From Ailurus styani (Eukaryota; Chordata; Mammalia; Carnivora; Ailuridae), in the NCBI GenBank assembly GCA_002007465.1, contig LNAC01000742.1, positions 167,631-231,630 of the forward strand: DNA of 64,000 bases, written 5' to 3'. Of this stretch, positions 36,560 through 47,207 are shown piece by piece. Below the pieces are notes generated by a model. That model did not search any database. It had not been told where the DNA came from and saw nothing but the letters and a program-made list of their open reading frames with translations. A program made the translations under genes and the position numbers. The stretch's first letter is position 1, and every line of letters starts with the position of its first letter.

Positions 36560-37130
36560 GAACATAGTTCACCCAATAAACATGCAGTAATTGAGCATCT
36601 ACTATGGGCCAGCATTGTACTAAGCACTAAACAAAGAAAATACAGTCTTTGCCCTCATGGAATTACATGCTTGACAGTGAGTAATAAAGCAACTGCAATA
36701 ATGTGTGCTAGATGCTCTGATACATGAAAAGAGTGTGCCATGGGATGTTGGGAGGTCAATTATTACATAGTCAGGGAAGCCTTTTGAAGGAAGATGCTAA
36801 GACAAAGTGAGCCCTGATGAATGAGAAGGATGAGGGCAGGTAAAGGTGGGATGCCTAATAAAACGGATACCATGCTATATTAGTTGAACTAAAAAGTATG
36901 CAACATAACAGGATATAAGAATAGAGAGGAAACGATCTCTTATGAGGCTGGAGGGATGGCCCTGGATGAAATCATAAAGAGACCTGTAAAACACAGTAGT
37001 CAGTCTGTCCTAAGAACAAGAGGCAGATTTTGAAAGCTGAAAAGTAGAAGAGGCACATAATGAATAAGTTGGCTTTTGAGAGAGATTACCCTACAACATA
37101 CAGAAAGATGCAAGGAAGCAAGATTTGTGA
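36560..37130 (-). mobile_element. L2 LINE relic, antisense
   Basis: 'attgagcatctactatgggc', 'tttgccctcatggaattaca', 'agtcagggaagccttttgaa', 'gagccctgatgaatgagaag', 'tgaggctggagggatggccc' and 'taagttggcttttgagagag' follow the antisense L2 order. Related to the relic at 26.0-26.6 kb in the same orientation. Confidence 0.75.
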
Positions 37131-38835
37131 TTTATCAGTCCCAAATTGTGGATTTGACACTAAATCTGTAAAAATACTCAACACGTACTTTTTATTATTT
37201 CTTTTAAATAATTTTAGGAAGAACAGTAGTTTAAAAATTGGGCTATCGTATTATTAAACTTTCTGCCCCAGATTCATTCACTTTGCAGTAGACTGCCATC
37301 CTGTTAGGCCTCTTAGTATATGATACTTCCCTGGTGAAAAAAGAAAAAAATATTTCTTCTCATAATTTCCAATCAATAAAAGTCCAATTAAGAAAAAAAA
37401 TCTCTGTCATGCCTATAATGTTATAGGCAGCCAAATATTTGTAGAATAAATATATGAATGACCTATATTAATTTGTTTGGGGGATGACGGCTCTCTTGAT
37501 TTTCTTTTTCCTGTAGGTGCTCTCTAAAAAATGTCTCATTGAATTTTAATCGCAAATTCCCTTCTGGCATCTCCTTTAAAAGTCTTCCTTATGAAGTACA
37601 AAATCTTTGGAGGAGAACTGACTTGGTAGTTATTTATACTGTACTATGAATTAGGAGAACTTTGTGGTTCCTAGGTATTCACAACCTACCTAGCAAGCTT
37701 GAATTAAAGTGTTGTTAGATGGAGTGGAAAGAGATGCTTAGGACGATGAGGCAGCAAAAAAGATAATTTAATGCCACAGAAGCTTTGACTGTGTAAGAAT
37801 TTTTATACTTTAGGAAACATTTTGACTTGCATGTCCTTTGTTAAAGTGATAACATTATGTAATTGTATAGGAAAACAGGACACTATTCATGTGGAACAGA
37901 TGATATAAGGCATCTCTGACACAACAGCTTATTGTCATGCTTCACATTCACCGTAGAAGTTACTATCAGATGGGGCAGCCTATACTTAACACCACACGCT
38001 GTTGAGCTATCAGCCAGTACCCCACCACACTCTCCCTTCATCCCTAGGCAGCGGCTGTGCTAATTTGGAAGTCAGAAGTCAGCATCATTGGCGTACCAAA
38101 TCTTCTGATAATGTAACAGTGTCCCCTAATCTAGAAATCTCCCCACTTTATAGAGGTTCAAGCAGTCTGATCATACCTAGCTACTATTACAAAGGTGTTA
38201 CAACACACAGAATTCCATTTTACTGAAACCGGTTTGTAATCAACAATTCATTAGGTTGTCATGTAGACATGCTTTGAATACAAAATGCCAGTGGAAAGAG
38301 TGTGAAAAGCCTCAGTATCTGCTTTGGTTCATTTGTCCCAAATTTTATTGAACATAAAGATCAACCAATGCCCCAGAATGACCTGAGCAGTGCATGAGCT
38401 AAAATTTATGTAAAGGCCTCGTCACAGACTGAACTCAGAAAAAATGCATAATTAAAGTGTTGATTAATTACCTCACTCTGCTGATATTTTTCAGTCCCTA
38501 TATATGTAACATACTACAGAAAACCAAATGTTTTCATATAAGACTATTTTAAATTTGGAAACAGTAGACTCTTAGGTATAGAAAAAGAAATATAATCACG
38601 AGCGAGCAAGTAACTGAATGACAAGGTCATTGAAAAAGAGGAACATCCATCTAGTAGTTTCCCATGCACATTCTCCCCTCCTTCCCTCTCTTCCTTCCAA
38701 CCAACCCCCCCCACCACCTGCCATCCTGTAGTTGTTGCCTTTATTCGAAAAAAGCCAATTGTAAGATGAAAATGAAGGGGTTTGATTTAGATGTGTCTAA
38801 AAAAGTCCTTACAGGTTTACATTTTAAAGAATATA
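37131..38835. other. Unassigned sequence
   Basis: About 1.7 kb without recognised gene or named repeat. A C-run at about 38705-38712 and pyrimidine-rich sequence at 38665-38730 are the only compositional marks. The 74-codon frame at 38002-38226 shows no motif. Confidence 0.45.
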
Positions 38836-41330
38836 TTGACTCAATCAATGTGATACACTACATTAACAAAATGAAGGATAAAAATCATCTTAAAAGATCA
38901 GAAAAAGTGGGCGCCTGGGTGGCTCAGTGGGTTAAAGCCTCTGCTTTCGGCTCAGGTCATGATCTCAGGGTCCTGGGATCGAGGCCCGTGTCGGGCTCTC
39001 TGCTCAGCAGGGAGCCTGCTTCCCCCCCTCTCTCTCTGCCTGCTCCCTGCCTCCTTGTGATCTCTCTCCCTCTGTGAAATAAATAAATAAAATCTTTAAA
39101 AAAAAAAAAGATCAGAAAAAGTGTTTAGACAAAATTCAACATCGATTTATGACAAAAACCCTCAACAGAGTGGGTATAAAGGGAATATACTTCAACATAA
39201 TAAAGAGCCTATATGACAAACCCACAGCTCACGTCATACTCAAAGGTGAAAAGCTGAAAGCTTTGCTTCTAAGTACAGGATCAAGTGAAGGATGTCTACT
39301 CTCATCACTTTTATTCAACATAATACCGGAAGTTCTAGCCACAGCAATTAGGAATGAAAAAGAAATAAGACATCCAAATTGGTAAGGAAGAAGTAAAAAT
39401 GTCACTATTTGCAGATGACATGATGCTAAAATAAAAAAAAAAACAAACCAAACAAACAAAAACGCTACCAACTCCACCAAAAAAAAAAAACCAAAACCTT
39501 TTAAAACTAAAAAGTGAATTCATTGAAGTTGCAGGATACCAAATTAATAAACAGAAATCTGCTGTGTTTCTATACATCAGTAATAAACCATCATAAAGAG
39601 AAATTCAGAAAACAGTCCCATTTACAATTGTACCAAAAAGAATAAAATATCTAGGATAAACTTAACCAAGGAAGTGAAAGACCTGTACCATGAAGACTAT
39701 GACACTGATGAAAGAAATTGAAATCGAAGACGATGCAAAAAATGGAAAGATATACCATGCTCACAGATTTAAAGAATTAATACTGTTAAGATATCCATAC
39801 CACCCAAATCAATCTACAGAGTCAATGCAATCCCTATCAAAATACCAATGGCATTTTCCGCAGAGCTAGAACAAAGAATCCTAAAATTCGTATGGAACCA
39901 CAAAGGACCTCAAATAGCCAAAGCAATCTTGAGGAAGAAGAACAAAGCTGGAGGTATCATATGCCCTGATCTCAAACTATACCACAAAACTAAGTTATCA
40001 AAATGGTGTCGTACTAGCACAGACACATAATGACCAATGGAACAAAACAGAACTCAGAAATCATGCTTAAATGATTAATCAATGACAAAGGAGACAAGCA
40101 TATACAATGGGAAAAAGACAGTATTTTCAATAAATGGTATTAGAAAAACTGGATAGCTACATATCAAAAAATTAAATGGGGACCGCTTTCTTAAAAAAAA
40201 TACAAAAATAAACTTAAAATGGATTAAAGAGCTAAAAGTAAGACCTAAAACTGTAAAACTTCTAAAAAAGCATAGGGAGTAAACTTTTGGACATAAACCT
40301 TAGTGATATTTCTTTGGCTTTGTCTCTACAGGTAAGGGCAACAAAAATAAAAATAAATAAATGGGACTACATCAAACTAAAAAGCTTTTGTACAACAAAG
40401 GAAACAATCAACAAAACAACAAGGCAAATTACTAAATGGGAGAAGATATCTGCAAATGACATATCCAATAAAGAGTTAATATCCAAAATATATAAAGAAT
40501 GTCTATAACTCAAAATCAAAAAGACAATCTGGTTAAAATATAGGCAGAATACCTGAACAAATACTCTTCCAAAGTAGACATACAGATGGCCAACAGACAC
40601 ATGAAAAGATGCTCAACATCGCTCATCATCAGGAAAATGCAAATCAAAACCACAATGAGATGTCACCTCATACCAGTCAGAATGACTAGAATCAAAAAGA
40701 CAAGAAATAACAAGTATAGGTGAGGATATAGGGAAACGAGAACTCTTGTACACTGTTGGTGGGAATGTAAATTGGTGTAGCCACTATGGAAAACAGTGTA
40801 GAGGTTTCTCAAAAAATTAAAAAAACAACAGAACTACCATATGACCTAGCAATTCCACTTCTGGATTTTTTCCCAAAGAAAATGAAAACCACTATTTCAA
40901 AAAGATATATGGATCCGTGTGTTCACTACATCCTTATGTACAATAACCAAGATATAAAAGCAATGTATTTTTACATTGATAGATGAATAAAGAAGATATT
41001 ATATACATACATTGGAATATTATTCAGTTATAAAAAGGAAGAGATCTTGCTATTTGCAACAACATGGTTGCACCTAGAGTGTATTATGCTAAGTGAAATA
41101 AGTCAGACAAAGACAAATACCATGTGATTTCACCTATGTGTAAAATCTAAAAAAACCTGAACAAATGAACTAACAGAACAAAACAAACAGACTATAAACA
41201 CAAAGAACAAACTTGCGGTTGCCAGAGGGGAGGAGGTGATTGAGTGGATAAGATAGGTGAAAGGGATTAAGAGGTACAAACTTCCAGTTATAAAATAAAT
41301 AAGTCTTGTTAAAAAAGAAAGAGAAAGTTA
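38836..41330 (+). mobile_element. 5'-truncated older L1, ORF2 3' half and 3'UTR
   Basis: Starts inside the reverse-transcriptase domain ('tcaatcaatgtgatacacta') and runs to the 3'UTR ('taagaggtacaaacttccag' near 41270). Recognisable frames include the stretch at 39149-39385 (ending in the region before the active site), then 'tttgcagatgacatgatgct' at about 39409-39428, which still spells FADDM. The C-terminal part is at 39848-40030 and 40287-40508. A-rich insertions at 39430-39490 and many stops break it. It is interrupted by the SINE at 38910-39105. It belongs to an older subfamily than the L1 at 1.0-7.6 kb. Confidence 0.9.
38910..39105 (+). mobile_element. Young SINE inserted in the older L1
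   Basis: Complete sense copy with the young head. A perfect 18-base target duplication, aaaagatcagaaaaagtg, lies at 38892-38909 and 39106-39123. The 137-codon frame at 38664-39077 is a chance frame running from upstream DNA into this SINE. Confidence 0.97.
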
Positions 41331-41417
41331 AAAAAGAAGAGAGAAAGAAGGAAAAAAAGAGAATATACTGAATCCTAATTTTCCTCTGTTCTTAAATATA
41401 TATGACATTTAATTTTT

Positions 41418-41705
41418 CTGTCACTGAGTCTTAGAAGATGGATCTGGACGTTACGAGCAGGAAGGGAAAAATGAAGGGCAAAGGGATATTAGAAGGGGAG
41501 ACAAACTATGAGAGACTATGGACTCTGGGAAACAAACTGAGGGTTTTAGAGGGGAGGGGTTTGGGGGATGGGTGAGCCTGGTGGTGGGTATTAAGGAGGG
41601 TATGGATTGCATGGAGCACTGGGTGCTATACCAAACAATGAATCATGGAACACTATACCAAAAACTAATGATGTACTGTATGGTGACTAACATAACACAA
41701 TGAGA
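41418..41705 (+). mobile_element. 3' end of a second L1 (carnivore subfamily)
   Basis: 'gagacaaactatgagagact', 'actctgggaaacaaactgag', 'gagcactgggtgctatacca' and 'actaatgatgtactgtatgg' are the 3'UTR of a carnivore L1 subfamily that differs from both L1s upstream. Only about 290 bases remain, which is typical of 5' truncation during insertion. The left edge is uncertain. Confidence 0.85.
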
Positions 41706-42425
41706 AAAAGAAGATAGATCTAATAATTTTGATGATCTTTATTACAGAAGTGTTATTTGTATCATGACCATTAGGTGAACATTCTCAATGTGTGAGATTT
41801 GGGCTGAAACCCGATCTCATTCATAATGGCAATGTATTATAATATCCTCATCTCGCTGAATAGGAAACGGTTTTATACCAAACACTGTAGTTTTATAGCA
41901 ATTACAGTAAAAGTAGATCCAGAGCAAATTTAAACATTCTACCTTAAATTACCCCAATTTAGAGGTTGATTCTGTCACCATGTCCCTTTACAGCAATTAC
42001 ATTTGCATAGAATTCTTATGTGATGTATCTTTTAAAAAATAATCTGAGATGTGCCTTTTATTATACCAATACATACAGTTGACAACTGTTAAAAAGGTTT
42101 TATTATAAAACTGTTTTAAAGATGGTAGGATAACAACCTTAGAATTTTTAGTAATATGATGTTATATACAAAAATCTACACTGTATGTTTGATTTAAATT
42201 AATTGGCTTGCTTCTATAACTGACTTTAGTCATCAATATTTTACTATGTACTGAATATGTGATCTTAATGAGATTCAAGAACACTTAATCCACCCATTTT
42301 ATTTTTATTTCTGTCACTATCCTTTCTCTCATTCTCTATTTCTTTCTCTCTCAAGGTATAAAATAGTCTCATTTAATTTTTTTTTTAGGTACTGTGGTAG
42401 ATATCTATTACGTTGGTTCTCTGGC
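41706..42425. other. Unassigned AT-rich sequence
   Basis: About 720 bases without a recognised element. Confidence 0.45.
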
Positions 42426-42447
42426 ATATACATATATATATATATAT

Positions 42448-42484
<37 letters not shown>
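42426..42484. repeat. (TA)n-(CA)n compound microsatellite
   Basis: About 24 bases of TA/CATA alternation followed by about 17 CA units. Alternating purine-pyrimidine DNA. It produces Tyr-Ile and Thr-His runs in chance frames. Confidence 0.97.
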
Positions 42485-42485
<1 letters not shown>

Positions 42486-42509
42486 TCTTCTAGTAGAGAT
42501 TCTCATTTT

Positions 42510-43010
42510 TTCCCTGGAGAACCGCATTTTTTTCTGCTTTAGTCCATGTAGTCTGGATGAGGCTAATGCTAACTTTGTTCTCCCCTTCAGGAGATCTGGG
42601 ACCTGGCCCATCCAATCAGTCTATTTCCTTATGATAATAATCTCACGGATGAGAGTGTAACTCAGGTTGAGACAATAAAAGCCCTCCCTGGAACTTCCAC
42701 TAAGTACATTGGAAAGACACACACTTAAGCTTTTTGTGCTAAAAATGCCAGTCAGGAGTGGTGGGAAAGTTCTCTGCTAGTACAGATTTACTGAGAATAA
42801 AGCCAACCAGAAGGAAAAAAAAGAAGAGAGATAGAGAGTCAGATTTCTGATATTACCGTTTGAGCACCTAGATCCTGTCATTCAAGCCTCAGGAAATTTC
42901 AGTTAATTGAGTCAATAAATTGAGTCAATAAATTCTTCCTCTTGTTTGAGCCATTTTGAGTAACTTATGCAAATGAAAGAACCCCCATAAAAGGTGAAGT
43001 AGTTTTAAAA
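42510..43010 (+). mobile_element. Ancient interspersed repeat, family not named
   Basis: 'gacctggcccatccaatcag', 'ctgagaataaagccaaccag', 'tttgagcacctagatcctgt' and 'ttcctcttgtttgagccatt' followed by 'ttgagtaacttatgcaaatg' occur in an order I remember from a common mammalian repeat, but I cannot name it. 'attgagtcaataa' is tandemly doubled at about 42906-42932. Confidence 0.45.
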
Positions 43011-43573
43011 CACTGCCTACATTTTATATCCTATATTCATCAAGACTGTATAGATCTCATAATATAAATTAACAGATTATCCATTCTCCCACATTTGGAT
43101 CTTTAGATCCCTTCCAAATTTTCATCAGTATAAGTCACACAGAAATGAACATCTAAAACATGAAGCATGTTTATAGTTCAGATTATATCTATAATTTTTA
43201 AGATAATTACTGGGTGATGGAGAATTTTTTTATAATTTTCTAAAAACCAATGGACATCACTGAAAACACTATACTCTCTGCCAAATTATTTAATTTTAGA
43301 CAAAATAAACAGGTATAAATTATTTAATCTTCTGGAGCAGCTATATATAAACTTGGCTTTTAACGAAGTTACTTGAAATTTAATGTCTCTCTATAGTAAT
43401 GGAATAACTTTTTAATAAAATCTTCCAAACAAACCAGAATAAAAATATTAGAACATTTTCCAATAAAGCATAGGACCAAAGGAAAAATAATTATTATATA
43501 AAAAGTTACCCTCAAAGGTTTTCTTGAATATATCAAAATCTAAATAGAGGAAAACCAAGTAAGTTTGGGTTTT
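43011..43573. other. Unassigned AT-rich sequence
   Basis: About 560 bases without a recognised element. Confidence 0.45.
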
Positions 43574-43739
43574 ATTTTATTTTGATTTTTTATTTACTTA
43601 TGTGAGAGAGAGAGAAAAAAACATGAGTGGGAGGAGGGACAGAAGGACAATGAGACTCTCGCTGAGCGGGGAAGTGACTCCAAGTTCATGACCTGAGCCC
43701 AAGTCAGATGCTTAATCGACTGAGCTACCCAGGTGCCCT
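43574..43739 (-). mobile_element. Older carnivore SINE
   Basis: Antisense copy with A/T-rich tail at the left, a GA-rich body and the head at the right ('gactgagctacccaggtgcc'). Flanks 'agtttgggtttta' and 'attctgggtttta' may be a decayed target duplication. Confidence 0.88.
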
Positions 43740-43875
43740 AAATTCTGGGTTTTAATAAAATGCAAATTTATACAGCAACCAATTATAGTCACTATGGGAA
43801 AGCTGACTTGATCCTCTATAAAAATTAAAAATACAAATTCAACTAAATATCATAGATTCTAGTCATTATTTTATC

Positions 43876-44102
43876 TTTTTTTTTAAAAAGATTTTTATTC
43901 ATTTATTTTGGAGAGAGAGAGAATGAGAGAGAGAGCACACACAAGCAGGGGCCAGGCCAGAGGGAGAGGAAGAGAGAAACTCAAGCAGACTCCATGCTGA
44001 AAGTGGACCCAGACTCGGGGCTGGATCCCAGGACCCTGAGATCACGAACTGGGCCAAAATCGAGAGCTGGCTGCTTAACTGACTGAGCCACCCAGGCGCC
44101 CC
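43876..44102 (-). mobile_element. Older carnivore SINE
   Basis: Antisense copy. The tail is a T-run at 43876-43884, followed by a GA-rich body and the head 'actgagccacccaggcgccc'. The body is longer than in the young type ('cactcaagcagactccatgc'-like part), as in older SINEC subfamilies. Confidence 0.9.
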
Positions 44103-46172
44103 TAGTTTGTCTCTTAATGAAGCTAGTCATGTATGGCCTAATCTGAATTAGATGCTTGAATAGTGAAATAAAATTACTTGACCCAAATTTTTGAAAAAGA
44201 AAACAAGGATTTCAGTTATAGATCAGATCAATGGAGTTGTCATTTATGGAACAAAGTTTACCTTTTGAGATGATTACTCTGGTTAATAACTAAGATGTAT
44301 TATTTACCAAAATCCTTGCTATAAATTAGTTTTCAACTGTATTTTCCCCTTTTATCTCTTGCTATACATCTGTGTGAAATATTTCTAAACCAATGAATTG
44401 CAAAGAGGAAGATTTCTTTTTATCTTCACTAACTTCAGAAGGAATTTTCAGATATGCTTAATTAGCCAAGACTCATTAAACCAGGGCATATTCTGAGGCC
44501 CCTTGGGAGTATCCATTTGCAAGTACCCCTGCCTTCAATAAAGCATAAGCAGTGCATAAACATCAGTGAAAACCATGATGGCCTTTTTATGGGAATAAAG
44601 TATTTTTATGTGTTTAGGCAAGTACTTTTTAATGTACCAAATTATGACACTGTGCTATGGTTTGATAGGAGATTGTCTTGAATCTAAATAGAAAGTATAA
44701 TAAAACTTAACTGTTTCTTTTGGGCATGTGTATTATTATTGTTCATCATGTTTCTCTAAATGGTGGCAACTTTCTATATGTAACTGTTCTCAAATGCTGC
44801 CACCTAAAGGTTAAAGTTGGGTACAGACAAATGATGTCTAGAAACAAAAAAAGAACAGTACCTGAAGATATACAAAAATCCAGTTATCTCATTATAACCA
44901 AACGTGAATTTACATATATGTTTATCTATAGTATTTTTCTGAAGAGAAATGTAAACTATTAAATTATTAATAAAGTTTTATCAATGACCTTAGCAGAAGA
45001 GTAAATAAATCAAGAATGACTTAAATATGTATCCATACCCAAATAATACCAACACTAATAATACCATGACTAATAAAAATTAAAAAGATTTTATATAGAT
45101 GAGTTTATAAATTAAAAGGTTTTAAGTATTTAGTAGCTTATTAAACATGTCAGATTAAGATACAGTTACATGAGACCCAATTTTGTCAATGCATTATGGA
45201 CTGTACAAACTGATATTTCCAATCTTGAGAAAAGGTCAGTAGAAGCCATTCATGTAAACTGCTTACAACCATTGAGAAAAAGCAAACTTATCCATATGCA
45301 AAAATATTTAATACAATATTGAATATTGAATAAAAACTAATTATATCTAGAAAATATAAGTATTAAGGCCAACTAAAAAGTATTCTAGGAAGAGACTGGA
45401 GCTAATTACCTAGAAGAAAATGTAGTTATCCATCTGTTGACATTATCTCAATCCCTTAACTATGATTATATATTTACCAAAACCTTCTAGTAATAATTTC
45501 AAGTCCTATGCACTTACTGTAAAGTTATTACCTTCCAGAAATGAATAAAATATTGCTTTGATTTTTACATCCTTTTCTTATGAGTTTAGTTAAGATGTGT
45601 GTATATATCAAAGTCTGACCATCACTAGGTAGACTGATACAGTTCAGTTTCAGAACCACCAGGAAGGCTCTGTAGAGCCCAACAAGACACAGTCAATGTA
45701 GGGAGTCCTTCACAAAACAGCAGGTCACCTTTCGGCTGATACATCTTTTTAGCTGCAATTCACCTTGTGCAATCACTAGACAGGAAGCCTTGGCTCATTT
45801 AACTTCAAAGCTCAACACCTGGTATACTCAATATATTTATTTAATGAATTAATAAGTGAATTTTTATACTTAAAAATTAAGATCATATAGTTGTTTATGG
45901 AATTAGATATGAATGGAAATGTTTCAAATATAAATTTCTTAAAGTTTGTATTCAAAATAATTTGTACTGAGCTTCATTTTAGTTCATGCTTTAGCATGGA
46001 TTAGGAAACATTAACAAGTTAATTTCAACTTACACTGTATAGATTTGTAATTTTATCGGGTAAATTGGTACACATTAATAAGCTTGCGCTTTCTCATTCT
46101 TCCCATTTGAATTAAAAGAAAAATCTCAAAACTGCTTGTCTAATAAAATATTCTCAGGAAAATGTTCACTTC
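44103..46172. other. Unassigned AT-rich sequence
   Basis: About 2.1 kb without gene or firmly named repeat. The part at 45790-45860 ('ctcaacacctggtatactca', then 'aatgaattaataagtgaa') is reminiscent of an L2 3' end but short. Confidence 0.45.
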
Positions 46173-46294
46173 TTTTTTTTTTTAATTTTTTTTAAAGATT
46201 TTATTTATTTGAGAGAGCAGCTCGATCCCAGGACCCTGAGATCATGACCTGAGCCCAAGGCAGACGCTTAATGACTGAGCCATCCAGGTGCCTC
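46173..46294 (-). mobile_element. SINE with internal deletion
   Basis: Antisense copy that has the T-rich tail and the complete tRNA-like head ('gactgagccatccaggtgcc') but lacks most of the body. 'ttatttgagagagcag' joins directly to 'ctcgatcccagg'. Roughly 80-100 bases are missing compared with the other copies. Confidence 0.9.
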
Positions 46295-46623
46295 AAATCC
46301 CACCTTTCTGTATGCCTCAAATAGGACAGTTTTCTTAATGTTTAAAATAGCAATAATAATACCCGCATCGTCATAGGAACTTCATGTTAGTACAACAATG
46401 ATTGAAACAGAGTAAAATCTCAATAAATGACAGGCATGTGTCAGAAAGACAAAGAGGGTCTGTTAATTGAATCGAGCTATTTCTTACAATTCTATGTACA
46501 TTTTTTGCTAGATGTGATCCAATGACCATGTCATCAGCTTGGGGAAACCACTTGCTTTCTCTGCAATAGCAGTTTCCCATTTATCTTCAGCAAATCTATG
46601 GGCTGATTCAAGCAAGTATCGAT
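46295..46623. other. Unassigned sequence
   Basis: About 330 bases. The 69-codon minus-strand frame at 46371-46580 shows no motif I recognise. Confidence 0.45.
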
Positions 46624-46638
46624 AAGAAAGAGAGCTAA

Positions 46639-46839
46639 GGGCGCCTGGGTGGCTCGGTGGGTTCAAGCCTCTGCTTTCCGCTCAGGTCATGATCTCAGGG
46701 TGCTGGGACAGAGTCCCGCATTAGGCTCCCTGCTCCACGGGGAGCCTGCTTCCTCCTCTCTGCCTGCCTCTCTGCCTACTTGTGATCTGATCTCTCTCTC
46801 TCTGTGTCAATTAAGTAAATAAAATCTTAAAAAAAGAAA
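46639..46839 (+). mobile_element. tRNA-Lys-type SINE, slightly diverged
   Basis: Complete sense copy with several differences from the young type ('ggttcaagcctctgctttcc'). Target duplication aagaaagagagctaa at 46624-46638 and aagaaagagaggtaa at 46840-46854, one difference. Confidence 0.95.
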
Positions 46840-46956
46840 AAGAAAGAGAGGTAAAACTCAATGTCTTCTTCACAGTTTTGCTTTGGAGAAAAAAGTAGGA
46901 ATAAAAGAAAATACTTCCTGTATATCCACACTGATTTTTTTTTTCATTTAAATGTA

Positions 46957-46958
46957 TT

Positions 46959-47009
<51 letters not shown>

Positions 47010-47010
47010 T
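46957..47010. repeat. (TTTA)n tetranucleotide repeat
   Basis: About thirteen TTTA units directly next to the antisense L1 3' end, so it is the expanded A tail of that L1. The frame coding for repeated Leu-Phe-Ile-Tyr at 46861-47166 is meaningless. Confidence 0.97.
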
Positions 47011-47207
47011 ATTTTTTATTCTTTGTCCCAGGGGTACAGGTCTGTGAATCATCCATCTTACATCTTTCACAGCATTTACCAAAGCACAAACCCTCCCCAA
47101 TGTCCACAACCCATCCACCCTATCCCCACCCTCCCACCCCCCAGTAACCCTCAGTTTGTTCTCTGAGATTAGGAGTCTCTTATGGTTTGTCTCCTTCCCC
47201 ATTCTTG
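47011..47207 (-). mobile_element. 5'-truncated L1 3' end, antisense
   Basis: The minus strand reads 'gagacaaaccataagagact', 'gaacaaactgagggttactg', 'gggttgtggacattggggag' and 'gattcacagacctgtacccc'. This is the same 3'UTR type as the L1 at 7390-7560 in this window (compare 'gattcacagacctgtaccct' there). The tail is the adjacent TTTA array. Confidence 0.93.

Noticed and set aside
38664..39077. 137-codon plus-strand frame, one of the longest in the window
   Set aside because: Its second half is the SINE at 38910 and the first part shows no domain; it arises from chance frame continuity.
46861..47166. 101-codon plus-strand frame
   Set aside because: It is made of the (TTTA)n array and the antisense L1 3' end.
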